This document shows, in pieces, positions 44,846-55,475 of a DNA stretch of 64,000 nt (position 1 is the first letter of the stretch; each line of letters begins with the position of its first letter). The position numbers and the translations under genes were made by a program. A model generated the notes under the pieces. The model had not been told where the DNA came from. It searched no databases and saw only the letters and a list, made by a program, of their open reading frames with translations. The stretch is from Phellopilus nigrolimitatus (Eukaryota > Basidiomycota > Agaricomycetes > Hymenochaetales > Hymenochaetaceae), in assembly GCA_021029095.1 (NCBI GenBank), contig JAJOHG010000078.1, forward strand, positions 58,297-122,296, given 5' to 3'.

Positions 44846-45550
44846 TGGAGGCTGCGCAACCTGAGAGATGGGCGTAGAGAGGTTTAGGTGCTGTCGACAC
44901 GAGGCTGCGTCGAGTTCAGGGGGAAGCAGATGGGGAGCAGATATGATAGAAATCAGCAGCGAATCTGTTTAATTTCTTTGACAAAGAGATGCAATCGAGC
45001 TCGACGTCGACGTCGTGGTGAGATGACAGTGACGGAGCCCGAGCCGGACACGCAAGGTTTCAAAGTTTCCGCCACAGCTTTGATGACCAATCTACTCGTG
45101 TGGCTCGGCCTGAGCTCCAATGAAGTGAATTTTTGCAACAAAGACAATGGAATAGAGCGGATGACTCGCGCGATTACAGAAGACCGTTATATACTGAGCA
45201 TAAAATACGTACTCGAGAGTCTCAAAAGATGAAATATCGCAAAAGCAAATCAGTCAAGGTTGGTCCGTACTTCAAATATACGACAGCCGAGATACGCGCG
45301 CTGAAGACAAGACGAAATTAGAAAACAAATTATATGATGGCAAGCATGAGAGTTAACACTATCCCCAGAAATTGAAGCAAAAGAAAGAAGAGGAAGGGAG
45401 AGATGGGGGTATCCATGACTATTTCAGCCTTGTTGTGGTGTCTCAGATTCTCGTCTGGGTTTGAAACTTCAAAGCGAAAGCCTAAAAATGAAGGAGAGTC
45501 AGACATCTATCTTTAGTAGATAAATCTCGGAAAGATTGACCGGTCTAGTA
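44846..45550. other. Intergenic, no supported gene
   Basis: Open frames at 44888-45232 (+) and 44953-45147 (-) overlap each other, lack motifs and show no splice support. Confidence 0.45.
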
Positions 45551-46789
45551 TCAAGTTTCCGAAACCCTCGGTCCAAGATCTAACCTCGATAATACACCCA
45601 TCATCCTAAGATAAGTTGTCGGAGACGAGGAAGATCCTTTCCCCGCGGAACCGATGAATGTCGACAGCTTTCCTCTCTCCTTCCCCTGTCTGAAATCAGA
45701 CACATACTTTTCAACTGAAGTATGTTTGAGGCCCGTCAGTCGAGCGACCTCATCCAACACGCCTCCCTCGTTGAGAATTTCTGCTTCAGACAGTAAATTA
45801 TAAATCCCGAGGAATGTCTGCGGGCGACCATTCGCCGTCAGAAGAGTTGGGTTTGTGAAGTAGCGATACAGTTTCTGTATAAAGACAATGCGCGGATCTG
45901 TCGAATTACTTGTCGTACCCGGATGGGAAAGATCGAGTCCGATACGGGGAGAAGAGTACACAATTGGTTTTCTTCCCTGCGCAGAAGTCCGTGGCCTAAT
46001 GCAAATGGAGCATTTTTTCGAAGAAAGCGACGTCTTCGAAGGGAATGCAGACGTATCGCTCGCAAGGAGCTCGTTGACTAGTTCTGTAAGAGATGCTGCT
46101 CCGCAAACCCGAAGAACCTCGTCTACGAGCAGAGACGGGCCCGAAATGACCACTCCGTCAGAAATCCGCCGAAGAGATCGGAGAAGTATTCCCCCGCGCG
46201 GGCTGTCAACTTGTACAGCATGCGCAAAATGAGAAGATACGATAGGTCCGCCCATGGTAAGATCAAGGCCCTTGCGCGTTCCACCTCTGTATCCCGAAGC
46301 AGAGGTTGCTGACTTTGTTGGATCGCTCGATTTCTGAGGCGCGCGATGGAAATACCTATAAGAAAATGTATGAGTCCAGGCATTACCTCGAAAGAGTTGC
46401 TTTCAAATGTACCATTTGCCAGAGAAGCTTTGTTCGCTAGTCCCGTGAGTGAACGGGTCCTCATGTATGCCACCTTTTCGGAGGTAGAACTCCACTTCTA
46501 GAAACTCGTATTCGCTGTTTCGGGGGTCAGAGGTCGTTAGCTGCGTCGTCAGCACGAGAAGGTGATCATGCAGAAGTGCCCGCGCAATTTGTCCAAATCG
46601 GTTGTGTATGTCTGCTTTCGAAGAGACGTAGGTGAAGTCGAGCAGTTCTGGCAGAGTAGTTGCGCTTCTTGAACTCGGAGGCTGCTGCAAGATTCCGGAA
46701 TCCTTCGCCTCTCGAAGGCGGGGCCGCTTTGTTCGACGTCCAGGAGAATCGTCGCTCGTTGTTGACAAAGGCTTCTTCCTATCTGCCAT
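45551..46789 (-). CDS. Divergent protein resembling 3-methyladenine DNA glycosylase (AAG/MPG type)
   Basis: Two exons on the - strand, 46789-46413 and 46355-45551, 57-nt intron; 393 aa. The N-terminus is basic (GRRTKRPRLREAK), as in a nuclear signal. The core recalls the order of AAG-type glycosylases: IARALLHDHLLVL (family: LA..LLGK.L), then EFLEVEFYLRKGGIHEDPFT (family: (I/V)ETEAY.G..D.A.H), GGILLRSLRRISDG (family: ..LLRA.EP..G) and ISGPSLLVDEVLRV (family: GP..L..AL.I). This is similarity of pattern recalled by eye, not a search result. The C-terminal 150 residues (FIQKLYRYFTNPTLLTANGR; RLTGLKHTSVEKYVSDFRQG) are specific to this fungal family. A nuclear base-excision repair role is only a hypothesis. 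Confidence 0.7.
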
Positions 46790-47917
46790 TGAAGTTGTTT
46801 ATTGTTGAATTCCGAAGGATTGGATTTTGGTCGTGAGTCGCCTATAAACGCTGCCTTAGCACGGACGATGTCCGAAATCTGAAAGAGGCTGTCATTAATT
46901 GACCCCTCCTCCCGATCTGGTGCTCTGGCACATACCAAGGATTCGCAGACGTGATGGTCATATTCATAGTTATTGAGCTTGAAGTTGATGTTGGTCGACT
47001 CCAGCGTTGTTTCAACGAGGCGTCAAGAAGTCGGCAGACTTCGGCAAAGTTGAACGACGTAATATCCTATTCTTCCGAAAACGGGAGCGGCGGTGACGAT
47101 CGTCACAGAGGGAGTCATCTAAAACTGGAATTTGAAGAGTAAGTAATATTTCAAGGTCCCAGGATGAAAATAAGAAGTATTGTAAATTTGAATTGCAAGT
47201 TGAAATGATTTTCATCTATGAACTGCTGTAAAATCGGCTGGATCTAGAAGCCTAGTCAACGTAACGCATAGCCTGATCGGGAAATCAGCCACAATAACCG
47301 TACATAGTCTCTATTTGGACCTGGATGTCCAAGTAAGCATTTCAAGCCGGGTTTGAATGCTTATGTACGTTCAGACTCAAACGTTTGAATGCTTCCGGTC
47401 TCCTCGGTGTGAAAGTGCGCGCAACGTCGGCAGATCCGACGAACGTGCATACCACGAGATGGATTCGAATCCATCGGTAATCCGTCGTTGGTCGTCGACT
47501 CAGACATCGACTTGCGCATGTACCACAAGACTACCGCGGTGATGAGCTGGTGAGCTCGATAACAACCCAAGCTACTCCAGCACTACCTCGAAGCAAACTT
47601 GCAACGAAGATTCCAACGAGGGCTGGCTGGTTACCTTAACAACACATATCACTTAAGCCCTTGGGCAGACTGAAAGTAAGTTGGATGTTAATCAGGAATT
47701 CAATCTTTTACTGACTTCATTGGTCATGGTAAAGCATTCGAAAGTCCCATTGAAATACCTTTGATTAGGAAGTGGGGATAATTTGTGAACAAAGGAGCGA
47801 TACTTTCTCAGACCAACGCTTGTTTCCCACATCCTTGTGTTGGCTAGCAACGTGCGCTTATTCGTCCCGGCTGTCTCAGCTTCGACTAGCAACAGATTCG
47901 ACTTGGTCCTCTAACCT
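46790..47917. other. Intergenic, divergent promoter region
   Basis: Over 1.1 kb between two divergent genes. At 46840-46940 the - strand has splice-like signals that could be a 5' UTR intron of the glycosylase-like gene. Nothing else is seen. Confidence 0.45.
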
Positions 47918-49622
47918 ATGGCTGGAATGTATAAGATATCGAGTGTGAGCGATGAAGACGAACCGCTCATCGGTGATCCTCGTAGCCCGAGGAAGCCGTC
48001 TTCGAGTAAAGCCGTTTACAGGAAAGTAGCGCTTGTCATGTTGACTGCGGCCGCATCCATGCTGTTGTTCGTTCTTCTCCTGGGATTCTCTCGTGCGACA
48101 AAATCGAAATCTGACGGAGTAACGACGGTGACGCCACCAATTCGTCTTCCGGATAACATCAAACAGTCATGGGCGCAGTACTCGCCATATTTTTCTGTTT
48201 CGGAGTATGCGGAGCCGCCGGACCGTTGTAAGATCACACAGGTCAACATTGTAAGCTTTGTTAAACCTCGTTTTGTCATTCTTTGTAACTTAGAGAAATA
48301 TAGATCCAAAGGCACGGAGCACGCTTCCCCACATCTAGCGCCGGTTTAAAGATCCAGTCTGCTGTGGCAAAATTACAGACAGTCTCGCATTATATGAATC
48401 CCCATTTTAGCTTCCTCAAGAACTATATCTATGACTTAGGACACGAAGACCTCGTGCCCTTCGGAGCAGCACAGTAGGTCTTTGAACACTATTCAGTCCC
48501 TTTAAAATCGACCTGAACTTTACGAAGATCCTATGATTCTGGCCAGCTTGACTATTCGAGATACTCTGACCTTGTCAACAAAACTAATCTTCCCTTCGTT
48601 CGCGCATCCAGCTCTAAGCGGGTTGTTCAGTCCGCGACGAATTGGACCGCAGGTATGCTGGCTTATGGACTACGTTGACCTTATTCATTAATGTAATTAT
48701 AGGCTTTGCTCACGCAAGTAACGGAAAGGCAGTGCCCTCGCTGGACTTGATCCTTCGGGAATCGGTTGGTTCCATACCTATGCACTCACTTTCTCGCACT
48801 CACGAATTTTAGCTTAACGACACGCTCGATGACAGTATGTGCCCGAATGCAGGAGATAGCGACAAATACACTGATGCATGGCAATCTGTGTATGCTACGC
48901 CTATCGCTGCTCGTCTGAACGCGGCTGCCCCCGATGCGAACCTGACTGTCGATGACGTCTCGAGCCTCATCTCGTTGTGCCCATTTGATACTCTCGCAAA
49001 GGAGACGCCCAGTGCATTCTGCAGTCTTTTTAATCAGTCCGACTTCTATGGCTTTGAGTACTTGGGTGACTTGTCTAAGTACTATGGAACTGGGTCAGCG
49101 CTTACAATCGTGTACTTCTCATTTGAGTTAACATATCTATCTAGATATGGTCAGGCCCTTGGCCCTGTACAAGGCGTCGGGTACGTTAACGAGCTGCTCG
49201 CTCGCCTCACGGACTCGCCCGTACGCGACAACACACAAACAAATCGCACACTCGACGGTGACCCGGCGACGTTCCCGCTTGGGCGCGGAGTCTACGCCGA
49301 CTTCTCGCACGACAACCAGATGATCGCAATCTATAGCGCACTCGGACTTTTTCGCCAGCCTAGTGCACTGGATCCCGAGCAGCCGGATGCACGGCGCACA
49401 TGGCTCGCCTCGCAGCTTGTGCCGTTTTCCGCACGTCTTGTCACCGAACGCTTGGAGTGCGGCGAAGGGACCTTCGTACGCATGCTCGTAGATGATGCGC
49501 TGCAGAATCTGGAGTTCTGTGGTGCTGGAAAGAATGGGCTCTGTTCGCTAGACGCGTTCGTGGCCAGCCAGGGATATGCTGCTAGCGACGGCGGAGGGGA
49601 CTTCGAAAAGTGCTTTTCGTGA
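47918..49622 (+). CDS. Histidine acid phosphatase (phytase-like), membrane-anchored
   Basis: Five exons: 47918-48250, 48304-48473, 48528-48652, 48703-48764 and 48813-49622; 499 aa. An intracellular N-terminus of about 38 residues is followed by one hydrophobic helix (VALVMLTAAASMLLFVLLLG), a type II anchor instead of a cleaved signal. The lumenal or outer part has the phytase-type lead SWAQYSPYFSVSEY..P..C, the catalytic IQRHGARFP, FVRASSSKRVVQSATNW, DDSMCPNAGDSD and the proton-donor motif FSHDNQM. Paired Cys suit a secreted fold. Family reaction: release of phosphate from phytate or other phosphomonoesters. The anchor suggests surface or vacuole use rather than free secretion. Confidence 0.9.
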
Positions 49623-50420
49623 CTCCTGTGATATATTTGCACAAGTAGATCCTTATTTAAATTTAACCAACGGACCGGAACGATCAGTCGAAACAATATA
49701 CGTTATTGTGCGTACTTTACAGTTCTTTGCAGTCGCGTGTCAGATTGGAATGAAATGAGTTCACAGTATGGTTTGGACTCAGCGAGATTTCGATGCACAT
49801 CGGACGGATCTGTGCTCTCAACAACTTTTGAAATAACAAATTTTCCGACAGCGAAGTATTAAGCATATATCCAGAGGTTTAGCGGTGTATGGTCATGCAT
49901 TACTAAGTATTCCAAAAAGATAAAGTTGAATAATCAATAACCTTGATTTTACAGGCACTTTTTTTTTTCTTGCCGATGTATATGGTGCATACTTGATGTA
50001 CACTTACTGTACGCATTTTCGTATGCATTTAGGCGATGTTCATTCTAACAATTCTAACAACTCGCCATAGACGCGCGTCAAATTTGGCCAAGTCATAAAT
50101 CTTTCATTCAATCAGACCCGCGGTGACTGTCATTATTTTTGCAAAGAGCTATAAACTCTTCTGACTTTCCTTTGGATTTCACGTCAGATTTACAAGTCAC
50201 TGGCGGAGGCGGGATTTCAGATTCATAGTTTATTTTTACCGTTTGTTTGACTTTGTATTTTATTTGTATTGCACTATTTGTCGGACTCGGCGTCGTGAAT
50301 ATGAATCCATCCAAACGTTTGCAACCATCTGTCAAAATCAATTGCAGCAAAATAAAGGCGAGGCACAAACACTGCAGAGCCGCTATGTTTGACTTATTAA
50401 TGCTGCATATATTCAGGACT
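49623..50420. other. Intergenic, no gene seen
   Basis: AT-rich region. The frame that starts at 50247 enters the first exon of the F-box gene, whose likely ATG is at 50421. Confidence 0.5.
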
Positions 50421-52065
50421 ATGAGCAAACAAAAAAGAACTGAGGTCGACATGCATTCTCTCCACGCGCTTACGGACATCTTGTCCAAAATCGAGGATGA
50501 CGGTGGTTGTATTGACCATCGATTATGGGACAACGGTCTGCAATCCAGGTGCGTAAATAAATGTGCAATGTGGTGATGTCTTTCCCTGAATTCAATCGTA
50601 ACTGCGCAGACTCAAGAAAGCGAAGCCTTCCGATAACGATGACGGGTTGTTTTACGATGCGAAAACGACGCTGAGAAAGTTCAAAGGGATGAGCGACCTC
50701 CTTTCGACACTATCTGAATCACTACATCGTAACGTATCGGTGCTCGAGTCTCAAATCAAGCCGTACGTACTATACCACGGAATATCTAGGCTTTCTGACG
50801 ACATCCTATCCTTCATCTTCGAGCTTGCCCATGAAGTCGACCCGAATTCTTCCACTCACTTGTCTATGGTCAATCGACGATTTCGCAACCTTGCGATTGG
50901 ATCGCCGAGATTGTGGTCTAAAATCCCTTTGTGGGAAGCGAGTTTGAATAAGGTCGAACTACAGCTACAACGGAGCAAAAAAGCGCCGCTCGATGTGAAT
51001 GTCTACCTCTGGCGCCCTGATGAATTATATTTGGACGGAATAGAAGTACTGAGTGCTGTTATCCCTCACTCCGATCGAATACAGAGTCTTTCTATGTACA
51101 TGGAAACTCCGCCGGATTGGATGGAGGCCTTTACAATGCTGGACGCTTTATGTTCAGCTTTACAGCTTCCCAAGCTCGAGTGTTTATCGATCACATACCC
51201 TATGTTCCTCTTGGACTCAGTCGAGGACGATGAATATGCATATATGATTCACTTTTATTCGACATGGAACATGCCGAACTTACGCACATTTTCCATCTAT
51301 CATCTCACTCCTCGGCCATTCAATGCGCCACTCTTGACAACGGTCATCCTGCACCTTACCGGACAACGAGCTGATATTTATGATGAAACCCGACAAGCTC
51401 TTCAATTTCTTGCCGCATTCCCTATGCTATCGGGACTCAAACTAGCATATGGACGTAATGTGCCTTTGGGCTCTCTTCTGGCTGAGCTTCCGCGTGTAGA
51501 GCTTCCGTGCTTAGAACTTCCGCTCTTGGAAAAATTCACTCTCGTGGCGTCCGACTTGGAGCCAAGTAGCCTCGAGCCAATAACGAATGCCTTGGCTTTT
51601 CCTAATATAAGAAATATTACTTCAGTCATCGGCATCGATAGCCATTCGAGTCAAACAGAAATCGATCAATGGTTGAAATGTATTCTTCCTTCACACAACA
51701 CCTACATGCATCTCGAAAACTTTACGTTCAAGATACAACCTGAAGACCTTAAGTTATATACTCTTCCTTACGACAAACTTCCGAACCTTCGCCACCTCTT
51801 CCTCGCAACACCCGGTGCGGTGCCGATAGAAATGGGCTTTGGCCCTTCAGGCAAACTCCCAGCACTGAAAACTGTGGAGCTTCGAGGTGTGGATGGTATC
51901 ACCGGCTTTGGGCTGAAGCGCTTTCGGACTGCATTGGAGGAGCAAGGACACTGGGAGGGGTTGGAGAAAGTCACACTTGTCGGATGTCGCGAGCTAGAAA
52001 AAGACATAGCAGAGATCGCGATCTCTAAAGAGAGACTCGAGTGGGTACCATATTGGAATAGGTGA
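50421..52065 (+). CDS. F-box/LRR-like protein of a different subfamily
   Basis: Two exons, 50421-50548 and 50610-52065, 61-nt intron (GTGCGT...GCGCAG); 527 aa. The N-terminal part (MSKQKRTEVDMHSLHALTDI) is unlike the family 1 peptide. The F-box reads GISRLSDDILSFIFELA...LSMVNRRFRNLA..SPRLWSKI. Irregular leucine-rich segments follow to the end, with a repeated 'ELPRVELPCLELPLLEKF' stretch. It lacks the acidic loop and does not align well with family 1 outside the F-box. Role inferred: SCF substrate adaptor. A hAT-like element sits about 200 bp behind its stop codon. Confidence 0.85.
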
Positions 52066-52268
52066 GCACAATTATCAACATAATGTTATTACAGGACTTC
52101 TGGCTTAAACATAATACTCAAGGTACATTACAAATGTCTAGTGGTTTTAGTAAGGGCGGGATTGAGCGTTTTATTTCTTGGTTCATTATATCTAGGTTGT
52201 GTTGTCTTATCACATCGCTTCTATTTAGCTATATTTTGCCATCTGCTTCACGACTTATACTCTTCTAT

Positions 52269-52952
52269 ATTACGCGTAGGGCTCCGCACCGTACCGTATA
52301 CGGATACGGCCGTATAACCCGACTTCGCATACGGGCACGGACCGTATAAAAACGTGCCGTATTTCAGGTTTTAGAGACAACTTACGGTACGGCACGTATA
52401 AAATACGGCCGTATACGGCATTACGGCACGTACTTATATCAAATTGACGCACCCTGTTGGATCGTCACTAAGGAAGCAGGGGAGCGTCGCAAACATCCAG
52501 ACTACAAAGCAACAGGCCGACTCGAGCTACTTTGCGCCATTAACTTTTGAAATACCGTGCGTGCCTTTCCCTGTTTATTATTAGAATTTATTTTTCTCTA
52601 TGAATGCGGTTCTCGGTAGAGTCGGCAAGCACAGCGTTCCATTTCAAGTAGATTACGTATTCTTTAATATTGGTTTGTCTACTAAATTTGGAAATAATAT
52701 AGATACCAAATAGGGTATAGAATGCTTAAAATGTATATTTATTTGCTTAAAACCCTAATATGTGTTCAATAATGCCGTATGCCGTATTTACGGCCGTATG
52801 CGACCGTATTCTACGGGTATAATACGGGTACGGACCGTACAATACGGTGCCGTATTTTTCTCTTGCTGTTGTCCATACGATACGGTCCGTAACCGTATAC
52901 GGTACGGCCGTAAACCGTAATTACGGTTACGGTGCGGAGCCCTAATTACGCG
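52269..52952. mobile_element. Non-autonomous hAT-like element (MITE) with 8-bp target duplication
   Basis: ATTACGCG occurs as a direct repeat at 52269-52276 and 52945-52952. Inside it, the element (52277-52944, 668 bp) begins TAGGGCTCCGCACCGTA and ends in the exact inverse complement, a 17-bp terminal inverted repeat. Both subterminal regions are packed with CCGTAT/ATACGG motifs in both directions, like the transposase-binding clusters of hAT elements. The AT-rich centre has no open frame, so it depends on a transposase elsewhere. TSD length and the TAGGG-type end fit the hAT superfamily. The sharp ends and the identical TSD suggest recent insertion. Confidence 0.88.
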
Positions 52953-53499
52953 ATTCACTGCCCAAATCGCAGCTGTCCCAGTTAGGTCACAAGTGTAGAT
53001 GTAGAGCCCTCTTGCTTCAGATGAATCTTGACCATACGAGATGCAAGATAATACTGTATATTCTAAGCGCTTAATCACAAGACCAAACGTTGCGATGATT
53101 TGGATCGGCCAACAGCGCGGCCTCGCCACAATTAACATTAGAAGAAATTCTCATACTTGAACAACAAGTACTTTGATAAATTACCCAACTAGACTCGCAG
53201 GTGATTGACTCGAAGTGTAATGTCTTAGGCTTTGATAAACGAGTTATAAGTAGCGGGGTGCGCTTATAAATTACCATTTCACTCGGAGATTGTGACGCTA
53301 AAAGACTATCCTAGAGTGTGAAGGAGTAAACCATCGGTAAAACCTCACACGGGAGCAGCAATAGTGGCTGGAATCTTGAAGGAAGCAAGAGAATCGACAA
53401 TCGCATGCGGTCTACTAGGGTGCACGAGCGAAAAATTCACAGCTTAAACCATTCGGATATCATTTTCCGCAGACCCTAACCCCGAACGTCGAGTTTACC
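52953..53499. other. Intergenic, no gene seen
   Basis: Unique DNA between the mobile element and the family 3 relic. Confidence 0.5.
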
Positions 53500-54256
53500 T
53501 CCGTGTCACGATTGCGATGACGGGCAACGATGGTCCTCATCGCCAAGTCCCTCTACCCTGGCGAAATTTTTAACAGACCTTATCGACTACAGAGGCAACG
53601 ACCCACACGACAGATTCGTTTTCCCGTTTCTCAGAGGTCCAGCCAGGATAAGTGGAAAATCGCTGCAGACATTTCTGTCCATGATATACTACGACAATGC
53701 CACTACTCCCGGGGCCCACCAGCAAGAAGATCCAGTGGCTTCCCTGCAAGAAAACGACAAAAGTGGGATGCGCTAGCATCTCCACACTTCCAAGAGGATG
53801 CTTGTCATATCACTTACATTACCAGCGCTGAGATTCTGTTGCAGGGAATCATACCTGAGCTCGAAATTGCCCCTTCGACCGGTTCCATTAAAAGCTTGCT
53901 GCAGCCTTCTGCTTAGCTACCGGAAGGAGGCTTTGCTCTCTGCAAGAGAGAAAGCAGTTCAATTGCTGCTTGATATCTGGGATCCGGTAAGTGCACTTTC
54001 CTTTCTCGTAGGCCGTTCCTTAATTCAGTACATTCAGTATCGCTTTATAGGAGAATACGAGCTCTTTAGCGCGCCTAGCTTGCTGCTTGAGAATGATGCG
54101 GATCTTCCCCTGCGCTTCGTTCATACGAAGAAAGGTACTATCATTGGGAGAGCTCCCTGGAGAGATGTTGCGTGCCAACATTGCCAGCCGCACAATGTTG
54201 CTTATTCCGCTGCTCTTCGAGCTCCGTTTGTTGATGGATATATGATCGGGGTTTAA
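53500..54256 (+). pseudogene. Distant relic of the Ser-rich family 3 gene
   Basis: Blocks match the folded part of the family 3 protein: WDALASPHFQEDA...TSAEILLQGI (family 3: SPLSQWDA...DTAVNLLQGV), then SYRKEALLSAREKAVQLLLD followed by IWDP at a GTAAGT donor (family 3: NYLEAAAEIR...HVWNP at a GTGAGC donor). After the intron the reading GEYELFSAPSLLLENDADLP, LRFVHTKKG looks protein-like but does not join in phase with the first exon. The two blocks before the intron are also in different frames. I judge it a decayed and divergent member. Confidence 0.5.
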
Positions 54257-55475
54257 CACCCTTCTCGGCACCGCAGCTGACAAGATATGCCGAAATCCAG
54301 ACTTCCTCGTATAATAGTCATCGCTCGCGGTCTGAAAGGAGTACTTCGTTAAGGTGAGTCTCAACGCTTTCTTTGATATTGCACGAGTTGATCACGGACG
54401 TACCAAGGACATCGCTGAGATAATCTATTCCTAGCAAGAGACTGAAGGGTTAAAGAAACTTGGAAGGTGACTACGGTCTTTCCATTCATCCTTAATATAT
54501 GATAGCATAACGTGTATCCTGTGTAGTCATCGCTCGTTTCATTAGCTTGAAATTTATAACACCCAAATCACCCATTCAGTTTTCGACGCGTGCGCTCGAT
54601 TTTTCCGTTCGGAAGATGGAAACATTCGCGAGCGGATCAGTGGACTTGTATGATAAACTGGGAGATGTAAAAGCCACTGGCAGCACCATTGCTCGCTGTT
54701 GCTCGCCATTGAAGCTGACCTTCACTGAGACCCCACAGTTTGGCGAAGGCTGTAACGCAGTCATGTCAACATGACATGCGGGATGTTGTTAGACTCAGCG
54801 GAGGGTGAAGGGGACGACGATGCTTACTAAGAAACTGAAGATCGATTTGACATCTATGATCGCATACCGTTGTGCAAAAAGCACACCCACAAAGAAATGG
54901 AAGCTCAAGCCCTCCAACGAGTATAAACAGGTGACGGGAGGCTGGGTAATAGTAAAAGCTGTACAATCAGAATCCGATATAAAAAAAATCGAGACCATTG
55001 TTAAAAGCATAACATTTTTTTAAGAGCCAGAAGAGCTGATAAGCAGAAGAAGAAACAAAAACGTATTGTCAGTCGCGGAATATGACCTCACATGCAAGCT
55101 TACGTACGTACAAAAGGAGTGCGAAAATACCGTTCGCAAGGTAAACCCAAATATCCAAAAGGTAGATTAGCGACCGAACTTTCCTGGAAGTAATTTTCTG
55201 GACGTAGAGCATCTCATGCAACGAATCAAAATAGCATTACAGATATTCTAGCTCTCACAGCGATATGTACTAAACGTTAAAAAAAGGGCGACGGATAAGT
55301 AGAGTAGCACAGGCGCAGATGAGTGCACGCCAAATCCCAGAGCGGAAAGAAAAGAAAAGAAAAAGGAGAGGAGGCTAACGAGGGGAGAGGGTAAGAGTAC
55401 AAGCGGCCAATCATAATTATGTCTGCTGCAAAAGCGAAAACAAAGATGATCCAAAACAAACCCGAATAAGTACGC
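54257..55475. other. Intergenic with weak open frames
   Basis: Open frames at 54618-54774 (METFASGSVDLYDKLGDVKA...) and about 54805-55023 (+) have no recognisable family and no clear splice joining. They could be parts of one small gene or chance. No call is made. Confidence 0.3.

Noticed and set aside
44888..45232. 114-residue open frame on +
   Set aside because: No motif, overlaps an equally good antisense frame, and lies in a normal promoter-size gap.
54547..55023. Two adjacent open frames as one small gene
   Set aside because: The first starts from TTG in its long form, stop codons separate them, and I found no intron that joins them in phase nor any known family.
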